From positions 1 to 37,899 of the IMG/VR virus record IMGVR_UViG_3300029989_000086: DNA of 37,899 bases, one strand, 5' to 3'. The position numbers and the translations under genes were made by a program. Below the pieces are notes generated by a model. The model was not told the origin of the DNA, did not search any database, and worked only from the letters and a program-made list of their open reading frames with translations. This DNA is from a virus. This document shows, piece after piece, positions 31,056-37,413 of this stretch (position 1 is its first letter; each line of letters starts with the position of its first letter).

Positions 31056-32197
31056 GCGGCCTCTTTCTCCTGGACTCGGTTGTTGGTTTGGGTGGGTCGG
31101 GTCATCCGCCACAGAGCCTTGTCCAGCTGGTCCCACTTGCGATCCAGCACCAGGAACAGGAGGCTCCGATTCCCGGACTTACTTACGGCGTCCGCGAACA
31201 CCTTCCGCTCCTCGCGGGTGACGTCGATTCCCGGCGCCCAGTCGCCGAACACCTCATCCGAGACCTGATCCCACTCGTCCCACACGCCGCCCTCGATGGC
31301 TGCCTGCTGGCCCCGCAGGTCCATCCAGACATTGGTGAACCATCTCCTGAACTCCTCAGGGAAGTTCAGGTGCACGAGCGCATCCGAGTAGGTCGGGTAC
31401 TTCCCCATCAGCTCCCATACGGTCAGCTCATTGAGGCCGGTCACGATGCGATGCAGGGCGATGTAGTCCTCTTGCTTCACCTTCACTGCGGTCTCCCACA
31501 TGGGGCCTTCGCGATCAATGAAGTGGACGACGTAGCCCTCCTTGTTGTCGCGGTGGAGGTCTTCGAGGACGTCCACCAGATTCCCGAAGTAGTCGACCGG
31601 GGTTCCGAAGAAGTCTTCGGCGTCCTCGTCGATCCACCAAGCCTCGCTGCGATCAGGCGGCGCTGCGCGAAGGACGACCAACCCCTCGAAGCCCTTGTAG
31701 TCGAGGACGATTCGGTTCTCCGGGTAGAGGATCTCGAACAGGTAGGTGAATCCGTCTTTGGGCGTGAAACCCTGGGAGATCGCATCCTGGAGCATCTCAG
31801 TGCCCTTCACGGCCTGCTCTGAGTGGAAGCTGCCGCGTGTTGCGATGGCATAACCACCCTTCGGGTGCGGGTAGAGGATTCCGAGGGAGCCGTCCATCTT
31901 GTCCACGGCGATCACATTCTCGTCGAGTCCATATGTGCCCTCGGGATGTTCGCCCAGGTTGAAGAACTTGCCGAATGGCTTGGTGACGATCTCGCCGTCC
32001 AGGCTGCCGGTGGTGGACTTGGCGATCAGGCCTCGCGTCTGGCGGGTCACGTCATTCCAATGGCTGTCGTTCTGGCACTTGTGCGTGTAGTTGAAGATCA
32101 TCAGGTATGGGTCATCGTCGTGGACGGACACCTTCACGTAGCCGTCCTCGATGTCATGGCGGAGCTGGTGGATGTCGAGAAGTTCGGAGAGTTTCAT
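31052..32197 (-). CDS. Rnl1-type RNA ligase (T4 RNA ligase 1-like)
   Basis: 381 aa, ATG 32197. TRGLI (Arg55) and KPFGKFFNLGEH precede motif I VDKMDG with Lys100, matching T4 Rnl1 where the same Arg, the PFPKFFN-like element and the active Lys99 sit in register. Further motifs: IATRGSF (motif Ia), YLFEILY (III), EGYVVHF (IV), VKVKQEDY (V, Lys pair). A helical C-terminal domain of about 110 residues follows, as in Rnl1, where it recognises tRNA. It seals single-stranded RNA breaks such as tRNA anticodon cuts. It ends one base after the start of the 75-aa gene. Confidence 0.9.
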   Translation of the reverse strand: MKLSELLDIHQLRHDIEDGYVKVSVHDDDPYLMIFNYTHKCQNDSHWNDVTRQTRGLIAKSTTGSLDGEIVTKPFGKFFNLGEHPEGTYGLDENVIAVDKMDGSLGILYPHPKGGYAIATRGSFHSEQAVKGTEMLQDAISQGFTPKDGFTYLFEILYPENRIVLDYKGFEGLVVLRAAPPDRSEAWWIDEDAEDFFGTPVDYFGNLVDVLEDLHRDNKEGYVVHFIDREGPMWETAVKVKQEDYIALHRIVTGLNELTVWELMGKYPTYSDALVHLNFPEEFRRWFTNVWMDLRGQQAAIEGGVWDEWDQVSDEVFGDWAPGIDVTREERKVFADAVSKSGNRSLLFLVLDRKWDQLDKALWRMTRPTQTNNRVQEKEAA

Positions 32198-32709
32198 GCG
32201 GCCTCTCTTTCGAGGTAGGTAGCGAGCGCTGGTCGAATGCGGGTTTGAATGCGGAACCGTATGGCGCCCTCAGTCACCCCCAACTCGGACGCGATCTCGG
32301 TCTTTCGGTAGCCGACGCCCAGGAGCATCGCCACCCTGAGGTCGGTGTTGTTGGGCAGTGCGTCGCTGAGCCAACCCGACTCCACGGGGTAGACGTCGAG
32401 GGAGGTCGCCCCATCCCACGGCATTGCGTCGAGGCTCTCAACGGAAGCAACGGTCATCGCACCACCAGCACCTCGGCCGTCCCGTTCAGAGCCAAGCCGA
32501 GTCCCAGTGGTGACGCACTTGTAGATGCGACGCACAACTGCGAGGCGGACGAGAGCCTTTGTGTCAGCCTTCTCCAGCACCTCCCAGCCGGCTATCACGC
32601 CCTCTTGGGTGTACTCGTCCAGGAGTCCCGGGTCTCCGTGCGCATAGATGCGGGCAACCGCACGAGCGACCTTCCTCAGCCAGTCGTAGTTCCTCCAGTC
32701 GTCACTCAA
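32194..32709 (-). CDS. Sigma-70-like protein
   Basis: 171 aa, ATG 32709, 4-base overlap with Rnl1-type ligase. Two parts: residues ~25-80 (LLDEYTQEGVIAGWEVLE, VVRRIYKCVTTGTRLG) look like sigma region 2, with Q-E and basic DNA-binding stretch; ~125-165 (VAMLLGVGYRKTEIASEL, GVTEGAIRFRIQTRIRPAL) is a region 4 helix-turn-helix. Length and layout are those of a minimal ECF-type sigma. It may direct RNA polymerase to phage promoters, for example for late genes. Alternatively it is a sigma-derived activator. Confidence 0.6.
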   Translation of the reverse strand: MSDDWRNYDWLRKVARAVARIYAHGDPGLLDEYTQEGVIAGWEVLEKADTKALVRLAVVRRIYKCVTTGTRLGSERDGRGAGGAMTVASVESLDAMPWDGATSLDVYPVESGWLSDALPNNTDLRVAMLLGVGYRKTEIASELGVTEGAIRFRIQTRIRPALATYLEREAA

Positions 32710-33233
32710 CGGACAACCCCGGGGAGGCTGCGGATTCTGCGACGGGGGCAGGCGTCGTAGACGTCCTCAGTGGTCCAGGTGACCGAAACACATGCGGAGA
32801 CATCGCTGCGACCGTTGAGCCACACGTCCGGACCGATCTTGGTCCAGTAGTTGGCACAGTTCGGTTGCCAGACGGAACCGCCGATGGGGAAGTCGAAGTA
32901 GTCCCTCCACTCCTCGACGAGGCCATCCACCTCGAACCGGGGTGGAGATTCCGGTTCAAGTTGCACGATTGGCTCAGTGGCAAGCTCTGCCCCGATGCCG
33001 ACATAGCCACCCATGTCCGCCCAGGAGTCCAGATGTTCCGGGGTCTTGATCGCTCGCGCCAGCTTCACCTGGGACATGCAGGCAGCTACCTGCCAGGGGA
33101 TCACGTCCATACCGAGCACCACTGACCAGAGGGCTGCGATGTCGGAGAAGTTCTTCGTGATGTCTCCGTAATCGTCCTCACGATCTCCGGTGATCAGCTC
33201 GATCGACTTCGTCAACAACTCCCCCTTCTTCAC
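32706..33233 (-). CDS. Phage protein with DUF6378-like N-terminal domain
   Basis: 175 aa from GTG 33233 (GTGA overlap). Residues 1-85 (LITGDREDDYG, FSDIAALWSVVLG, ARAIKTPEHLDSWADMGGY) match a widespread small phage domain of unknown function (DUF6378-like) by pattern. The remaining 90 residues (VDGLVEEWRDYFDFP, CANYWTKIGPDVWLNG) look like a second domain, perhaps a fusion. Role unknown. One copy of the recurrent motif (32956-32967) falls inside it and may be coincidental. Confidence 0.6.
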   Translation of the reverse strand: MKKGELLTKSIELITGDREDDYGDITKNFSDIAALWSVVLGMDVIPWQVAACMSQVKLARAIKTPEHLDSWADMGGYVGIGAELATEPIVQLEPESPPRFEVDGLVEEWRDYFDFPIGGSVWQPNCANYWTKIGPDVWLNGRSDVSACVSVTWTTEDVYDACPRRRIRSLPGVVR

Positions 33234-33376
33234 TCCGCCACCTCCCGGCAGGCGAAGTCCTTGTGGTGCCGGCCCTTGCAGATGTCGCAGTCGATCACGT
33301 TGCCGGCGTTGGCCTCATTCCGAACGATCGCCTCATGGCGTCGCTCGTCACGACGGTTCTTCGAGTTGTTTCTCAT
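33230..33376 (-). CDS. Small basic zinc-finger protein
   Basis: 48 aa, ATG 33376 with GAGAGGA. The N-terminal half is basic (RNNSKNRRDERRHEAI); the second half has CDICKGRHHKDFAC, a CxxC...HHxxxxC candidate zinc knuckle. 4-base overlaps with the genes on both sides. Nucleic-acid binding is likely but unproven. Confidence 0.5.
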   Translation of the reverse strand: MRNNSKNRRDERRHEAIVRNEANAGNVIDCDICKGRHHKDFACREVAE

Positions 33377-33609
33377 GCTGCGATCCTCTCGATCAGGTCG
33401 TCATCCCAGAACGCCACCCTCGTGCCGTTGATGTGCTCCAGGTAGTAGTCGAAGTCGTAGAAGCCTCCGTCGATCAACTCGGGCCACTCGTTCGCTGGTC
33501 GGACCCAGCCCATCCATCCAGACTGATCGGTCCGAATGGGGACCACCTTGACGAGCCGCTCCTCGTCGAGGTCGTTAAGGTCCGCTGGGCTGATCACAGC
33601 GTGATCCAC
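33373..33609 (-). CDS. Hypothetical protein
   Basis: 78 aa from GTG 33609 (a later GTG at 33597 is possible). Rich in Trp, Asp and Tyr (GWMGWVRPANEWPELIDGG, FYDFDYYLEH). No motif. It overlaps the next gene upstream by 16 bases. Confidence 0.45.
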   Translation of the reverse strand: MDHAVISPADLNDLDEERLVKVVPIRTDQSGWMGWVRPANEWPELIDGGFYDFDYYLEHINGTRVAFWDDDLIERIAA

Positions 33610-33839
33610 GCGTTCCCGAGGGCCGGCTGGGCGTAGCCCAGGAGCAGGCGGAGGGCGTGGGCGAGGGTGTGTGCTTGGCGGTCCACGGCCTCCATGTCCA
33701 CCCAGCTTGCCCTCACGTCGCCAGGGCTGCGGCAGTCCATGGCGTTCAGGTAGCCCTCCTCGATATCCAGCTCAAAGTTCGAGCAGGCGTCTTCGAGGGC
33801 GTTAAGCGTGTTGTCGTCGATTTCGATGATGTAGTTCAT
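33594..33839 (-). CDS. Hypothetical protein
   Basis: 81 aa, ATG 33839. Acidic N-terminus (IIEIDDNTLNALEDACSN), then a helix (HTLAHALRLLLGYAQ). No family recognised. Confidence 0.5.
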   Translation of the reverse strand: MNYIIEIDDNTLNALEDACSNFELDIEEGYLNAMDCRSPGDVRASWVDMEAVDRQAHTLAHALRLLLGYAQPALGNAWITL

Positions 33840-33849
33840 GGGTTACCCC

Positions 33850-34296
33850 TTAGGTGTTGGTGTCCAGGAAGGCGATCTTGTCGCCAGGGAGGAGGCAGAG
33901 AGACTCGCCGTAGTTGGGGTAAGTCCAGGCTGTGTGAATCTCCAGCGGGTATTGACCCCCCTTGTCGTCCGTCCGAACGAGGCGCCCGTTCACTTCGCCA
34001 CCATCCACTCCGAGCACACTGACTAGGCGAGCCTCGTCCTTCTTCGTGAGGTCTTCGGGAGTCTTGTCGTAGGCGGGGGGTGGCTCACGGTGGATTGTGC
34101 GAGGTGCCTGAAATACCTCATCCCAGGGCCTCCCGTCCAACCCCCAGGCGGCGCTCGACATCCATGAATCCCGAGCGAGGGTGTAGGTGACGCGCGTGAC
34201 GTACTCGGCGAAGATTCTGTCAAGACTCACGCCACCCCAGTTATCGGTGTCGCATTCGATGGCATTCGGGGCTGGGGTCAGGGAATAGGTTGGCAT
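33850..34296 (-). CDS. Hypothetical protein
   Basis: 148 aa, ATG 34296 with AGGAGG. Central WMSSAAWGLDGRPWDEVFQ and a C-terminal beta region (YPLEIHTAWTYPNYGES, LLPGDKIAFLDTNT). No motif recognised. The recurrent motif lies 5 bases before its ribosome binding site. Confidence 0.5.
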   Translation of the reverse strand: MPTYSLTPAPNAIECDTDNWGGVSLDRIFAEYVTRVTYTLARDSWMSSAAWGLDGRPWDEVFQAPRTIHREPPPAYDKTPEDLTKKDEARLVSVLGVDGGEVNGRLVRTDDKGGQYPLEIHTAWTYPNYGESLCLLPGDKIAFLDTNT

Positions 34297-34311
34297 ATGG
34301 CCTCCTAGGGC

Positions 34312-34323
34312 TCAAGTTGCACA
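34312..34323 (-). promoter_or_regulatory. Recurrent motif, minus-strand copy (TGTGCAACTTGA)
   Basis: In the 28-base gap between genes at 34296 and 34325, directly upstream of an AGGAGG ribosome binding site. Identical to the rightward copy at 20923. Confidence 0.5.
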
Positions 34324-34324
34324 G

Positions 34325-34447
34325 TTAGGTGAAGATCAGGACGAGGGCAACCAAGACCACCACCCAGGCCATGACCGCCATGGCCCCGAAGCGGGCGATA
34401 TTGAGTGCGAGGGTGAATGCCATCTGCAATGGCGACGGTCGCTCCAT
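34325..34447 (-). CDS. Tiny membrane protein
   Basis: 40 aa, ATG 34447. After a short N-terminus (MERPSPLQM) two thirds of the chain is hydrophobic (MAVMAWVVVLVALVLIFT), a membrane span reaching the C-terminus. It overlaps the neighbouring gene by one base. Function unknown. Confidence 0.5.
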   Translation of the reverse strand: MERPSPLQMAFTLALNIARFGAMAVMAWVVVLVALVLIFT

Positions 34448-34659
34448 CAGTCCGACAACTCCATGTCGTCGTAGTAGATGGAGAGGGGCTCCTGGCCGCT
34501 GTCGATCTCGACAAGAACCCGCCCAGTGGGCCTCGGGGGCTCATCTCGGGTGAACTCCTCGCGGATCGAGATATGCGTCCCGCCGATCCAGATCGAGGCC
34601 CGGTCAATCCCGATGTCGGTGTGCTTCACCTCAACCTCCAGGTCGAGCCGGCTCGCCAT
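34447..34659 (-). CDS. Hypothetical protein
   Basis: 70 aa from ATG 34659, two bases after the stop of the His-rich gene; a longer frame from 34734 would overlap that gene by 73 bases. Beta-rich (MASRLDLEVEVKHTD, IWIGGTHISIREEF) with an acidic end. No motif. Confidence 0.45.
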   Translation of the reverse strand: MASRLDLEVEVKHTDIGIDRASIWIGGTHISIREEFTRDEPPRPTGRVLVEIDSGQEPLSIYYDDMELSD

Positions 34660-34661
34660 AC

Positions 34662-34943
34662 TCACGGCGTGATCACCGGCCCGATTGAGCACAGTGCCGG
34701 GTGGAACTGTCCATCGTTCGGCCACTGGAAGCATCCAGTGGCAGGACGTCGCGGGGTGGTCGACTCAGGCACGACCACGACAGGTTGAGGCGGTGTCGGC
34801 AGGGCCGTTACGACGACCACCGGGTGGTGGTGCTTGTGGTGGTGCCGGTGGTGCCTCTTGGCGGCGTCAGCCGGACTCGCGGACAGGGTGATCGCGATGG
34901 CGACGCCTGCAACTCCAGCGATGATGCGAGTGAGCGTGTTCAC
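34662..34943 (-). CDS. Secreted histidine-rich protein
   Basis: 93 aa, ATG 34943. Signal peptide at residues 1-27 (hydrophobic IIAGVAGVAIAITLSA, likely cut after ADA). The mature protein opens with KRHHRHHHKHHH, nine His in twelve residues, then a Val/Pro/Thr linker and a C-terminal part with two Cys (GCFQWPNDGQFHPALC) that could form a disulfide. A secreted His cluster suggests metal binding (Zn, Ni, Cu) or a pH-sensitive surface patch. Role for the phage or lysogen is unknown. Confidence 0.6.
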   Translation of the reverse strand: MNTLTRIIAGVAGVAIAITLSASPADAAKRHHRHHHKHHHPVVVVTALPTPPQPVVVVPESTTPRRPATGCFQWPNDGQFHPALCSIGPVITP

Positions 34944-35200
34944 GCTTGGCCTCCCCGCAGGGCACCGGCACGGGCGCGGACCTCTACGTATACCTGAGAC
35001 AAGGTGTACGAATCGAGCCCGGGTTCAGTGGGTCGGACGATGAACTCCGCTGCGTCCTCCAGCGCCTTCGCGGCCACCTCAGCGTCGTGAGCGGTGCGCC
35101 ACTCGTCGAACTGCTGTGCGGCCCGGGCTCGGCCCTCGACGAAATGTCCCTCGATGAACCGCGCCCGCACGTCCTCGGTCGTCCACTCGGTGTCAGCCAT
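34940..35200 (-). CDS. Hypothetical protein
   Basis: 86 aa from ATG 35200 (ribosome binding site GGAGGTG). Helical and acidic, with many Arg and Ala (VRARFIEGHFVEGRARAAQQ). No motif. ATGA overlap with the His-rich gene downstream. Confidence 0.5.
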   Translation of the reverse strand: MADTEWTTEDVRARFIEGHFVEGRARAAQQFDEWRTAHDAEVAAKALEDAAEFIVRPTEPGLDSYTLSQVYVEVRARAGALRGGQA

Positions 35201-35577
35201 CACAGCACCTCCCACTCGCGCGCCATGGCCTGGCCGAGCAGTTCGCAGTCCGCGATGGTCTGGCGAGCACGGTCGGCCATCGCCGCCACCTCGGACGGCC
35301 AGTACGGACCGGTCGCCCACCAAATCGCTCCCCGATGCTGGCTGTCCGACAAGCCGAGGCGTTTCGCGGCCTCGTGCTCTGCGCGGGTGTAGCGCCGCTG
35401 GGGCAGGGAGGATAGTCCTGCGTCGCACATTGACGTCAGGATCTCGGCAGCCTCGTCGTCACTGTCTGCCCACTCCCCTGAACTCGGGTAATGACCGGAG
35501 TCCTCCCGGGTCACCAGGCTGGCGCGACCGTTCAGCCATTCCTGGATCTGTGCGTCCAGGTCACTCATTGCAGACAT
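35200..35577 (-). CDS. Hypothetical protein
   Basis: 125 aa, ATG 35577 (alternative ATG 35568). Acidic N-terminal half, then a segment YTRAEHEAAKRLGLSDSQHR that may be a small helix-turn-helix, and YWPSEVAAMADRARQ. Family unknown. Confidence 0.5.
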   Translation of the reverse strand: MSAMSDLDAQIQEWLNGRASLVTREDSGHYPSSGEWADSDDEAAEILTSMCDAGLSSLPQRRYTRAEHEAAKRLGLSDSQHRGAIWWATGPYWPSEVAAMADRARQTIADCELLGQAMAREWEVL

Positions 35578-35580
35578 GTC

Positions 35581-35811
35581 TCACATCCCGTCGATCGTGA
35601 TGTTGAGGTTCGGTTCATCGCAGTCCGTCGACTCGGTGGACTCGAATCCGTACCCCCAGCGCGGAACTCCTTCGAGGAGCCTGTAGGCTTCCTGGCCGTC
35701 GTCACTGTCTTGGAGGTCGCTCAGCCGCTCAGCCAGCTCGTCAGGGAGTTCTAGGTAGTACGTGTCGTATTGGCGCACGTCGTGGGCCACGGTAACTCGG
35801 TATTCGCTCAT
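35581..35811 (-). CDS. Small acidic hypothetical protein
   Basis: 76 aa, ATG 35811. Beta strands at the N-terminus (YRVTVAHDVRQYDTYYLEL) and a strongly acidic remainder. No motif. Four-base overlap with the next upstream gene. Confidence 0.5.
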   Translation of the reverse strand: MSEYRVTVAHDVRQYDTYYLELPDELAERLSDLQDSDDGQEAYRLLEGVPRWGYGFESTESTDCDEPNLNITIDGM

Positions 35812-36014
35812 GCCATTCCTCCTTCAGATTGTGTGCGGATTTCCACGGGCTCGTCCACCGGAATCATGGAGTAGCCCAGGATTCCGGTCGTGATTGTGAC
35901 CCATCCCGGCTCGATCTCGACTTTGGTGATCTTCGACCACCCGTAGATGGTCCACATGAACATGCCGACCTCAACCTCTTGCGCTGGGAGTCGAGTGAGC
36001 ATTGCGGTACTCAC
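35808..36014 (-). CDS. Small hypothetical protein
   Basis: 68 aa from GTG 36014 (GTGA overlap); the conserved-looking part begins at ATG 36002. RLPAQEVEVGMFMWTIYGWSK resembles small beta-barrel proteins common in actinophages (DUF-type, unknown role). Confidence 0.5.
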   Translation of the reverse strand: MSTAMLTRLPAQEVEVGMFMWTIYGWSKITKVEIEPGWVTITTGILGYSMIPVDEPVEIRTQSEGGMA

Positions 36015-36286
36015 AGTCGTCCGTAGATGTAGGCGACGCCACTCACACTCGGGTCGAATCCAAGCGTGCCGCCGTCGTAGCTGAAGGTCATGCGGGTTGC
36101 CCCACAGTGGCGGAGTCCGTTCATGAACACGTCGGTGAGGAACGAGCGTTCATCGCTGACTCCGCCGACGTGTGCCGTGATCAGCGAGTAGAGAATGCTT
36201 GCCTCGTCCTGGGTGAGGGCAACGGCAATGGTCTCCGCGCAGCCCGCAACCTCGCGCACTTCGTCGCTAATGCGATGCATCTTCAT
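36011..36286 (-). CDS. Small hypothetical protein
   Basis: 91 aa, ATG 36286. Helical first half (EVREVAGCAETIAVALTQDE), mixed second half. Function unknown. It follows DprA closely (9-base gap holding an AGGAGG). Confidence 0.5.
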   Translation of the reverse strand: MKMHRISDEVREVAGCAETIAVALTQDEASILYSLITAHVGGVSDERSFLTDVFMNGLRHCGATRMTFSYDGGTLGFDPSVSGVAYIYGRL

Positions 36287-36295
36287 TGGGACCTC

Positions 36296-36979
36296 CTAGA
36301 TGTAGCGGGTGATACGGGGGTTGAGGATGATCAGCACGTCAGTCGGGTCGGTCGCTATGAAGGCGAGTCTGTCGCGGATTAGACGATTCGGCGCCACCGA
36401 CAGTGCGCTGGTGACGGCACCGGGGATCGCGAACACCGGTCGACCCAGGCTGATTGCACGGTTCACGGTGCTAGTGGAGCCGGACCTCTCGGACGCCTCC
36501 ACTATCAGGGTGGCGACACTCAGTGCGGCAATCAGGCGGTTGCGCTCCAGGAAGCGATCTCGGGACGGCGCCCCACCGGGCTCCACCTCGGACACCAGGA
36601 CTCCACGCACGGCGATGCGATCGAAGAGGCTGGCGTGTCCCGGGGGAGTGGGCTGATCTAGTCCGGACGCGAGGACGGCGACGGTCGGCGTGGCACCTGT
36701 CATGCAGGCGCGATGAGCCGCCGCATCGATGCCGTAAGCGCCACCGGAGACTACCGAACGGCCCTGATTGGAGAACGCCTCGGCGAACTCCGCCGCGACG
36801 ACATCACCGTAGGCGGTTGATGCACGCGCACCGATGATCGCGATGGAACCCTCGGTCAACTCGGCCAGACTGCCCTCACCCATCACCCAGAGCCCTGCGG
36901 GCGGGTCGGTCAGATCGGAGAGCTGGGCGGGCCACTCGGCGTCGCCGGGCTGGATGTGCCGCATTTCGGTGGTCGTCAT
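36296..36979 (-). CDS. dprA: DprA-like DNA-processing protein
   Basis: 227 aa from ATG 36979 (AGAGGAG upstream). The Rossmann core is clear: SIAIIGARASTAYG, VVSGGAYGIDAAAHRA (the hallmark SGxAxGID), ERNRLIAALS, and EASERSGSTSTVNRA, GRPVFAIPG. DprA binds single-stranded DNA and loads RecA in bacterial transformation; phage and mobile-element copies belong to the same SLOG-type fold, some tied to nucleotide signalling. It lacks the C-terminal winged helix of full-length bacterial DprA (usually 300-380 aa). In a phage it may assist recombination of incoming DNA or sense nucleotides. Confidence 0.85.
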   Translation of the reverse strand: MTTTEMRHIQPGDAEWPAQLSDLTDPPAGLWVMGEGSLAELTEGSIAIIGARASTAYGDVVAAEFAEAFSNQGRSVVSGGAYGIDAAAHRACMTGATPTVAVLASGLDQPTPPGHASLFDRIAVRGVLVSEVEPGGAPSRDRFLERNRLIAALSVATLIVEASERSGSTSTVNRAISLGRPVFAIPGAVTSALSVAPNRLIRDRLAFIATDPTDVLIILNPRITRYI

Positions 36980-37078
36980 GGCAACTCCTCTTAGGTCTGT
37001 GTTGGGCGCCGGGGTTCCCGGTGGGAGGGGGGATGCTTGATCACCCCTCCATCTCAGGACACGTCCCCGGCTGAAAGC

Positions 37079-37130
37079 GATGCAACTCATGGCCCCTGAG
37101 AGAGGGGGTCCTCAGGTCCCTTGTTGCATC
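37079..37130 (-). other. Long stem-loop upstream of dprA
   Basis: Outer arms GATGCAAC (37079-37086) and GTTGCATC (37123-37130) pair exactly, and CCTGAG/CTCAGG (37095-37100 with 37111-37116) closes the inner stem. It lies in the longest gap of the leftward arm (36980-37413), about 100 bases before dprA. There is no T run after it on the minus strand. A transcript leader structure or operator is possible. Confidence 0.45.
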
Positions 37131-37169
37131 CTCGCGACTCACCTGAAACGGAGGCGGTCGCGGATCTTC

Positions 37170-37286
37170 CTACATGCGACCCCACAAGGCCGCACCGGTT
37201 GGCGGGAACCGGACGGAAGCGTTGAGGGGCGGAATGGCTTGCGCCGGTCCCGCAAGAATGGAACTGGTTGCGTTGAGAATCTTCAC
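37170..37286 (-). CDS. Possible 38-aa peptide
   Basis: GTG at 37286 follows AAGGGGGAG; the chain is NATSSILAGPAQAIPPLNA-like with Pro and Ala. No homology recognised. It and the 18-codon frame to its right share the 430-bp gap with a stem-loop, so they may be leader peptides rather than functional proteins. Confidence 0.25.
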   Translation of the reverse strand: MKILNATSSILAGPAQAIPPLNASVRFPPTGAALWGRM

Positions 37287-37305
37287 GGTCTCCCCCTTTC
37301 GGCTG

Positions 37306-37362
37306 TTACGTTTGCTGTTTGTGTCCGTCCTGGACTGGTGGTCCACGTGCTCGAATGGTCAT
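37306..37362 (-). CDS. Possible 18-aa leader peptide
   Basis: ATG at 37362 is preceded by a near-perfect AGGAGGGG ribosome binding site, and TGTGCAAC (minus strand, 37381-37388), a partial copy of the recurrent motif, lies just upstream. The frame (MTIRARGPPVQDGHKQQT) ends at 37306. The strong start signals argue it is translated even though it is so short. Confidence 0.3.
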   Translation of the reverse strand: MTIRARGPPVQDGHKQQT

Positions 37363-37413
37363 GATCCCCTCCTGGTTGTCGTTGCACAGTGGGAGGGGAT
37401 CGCACCGTGTCGT

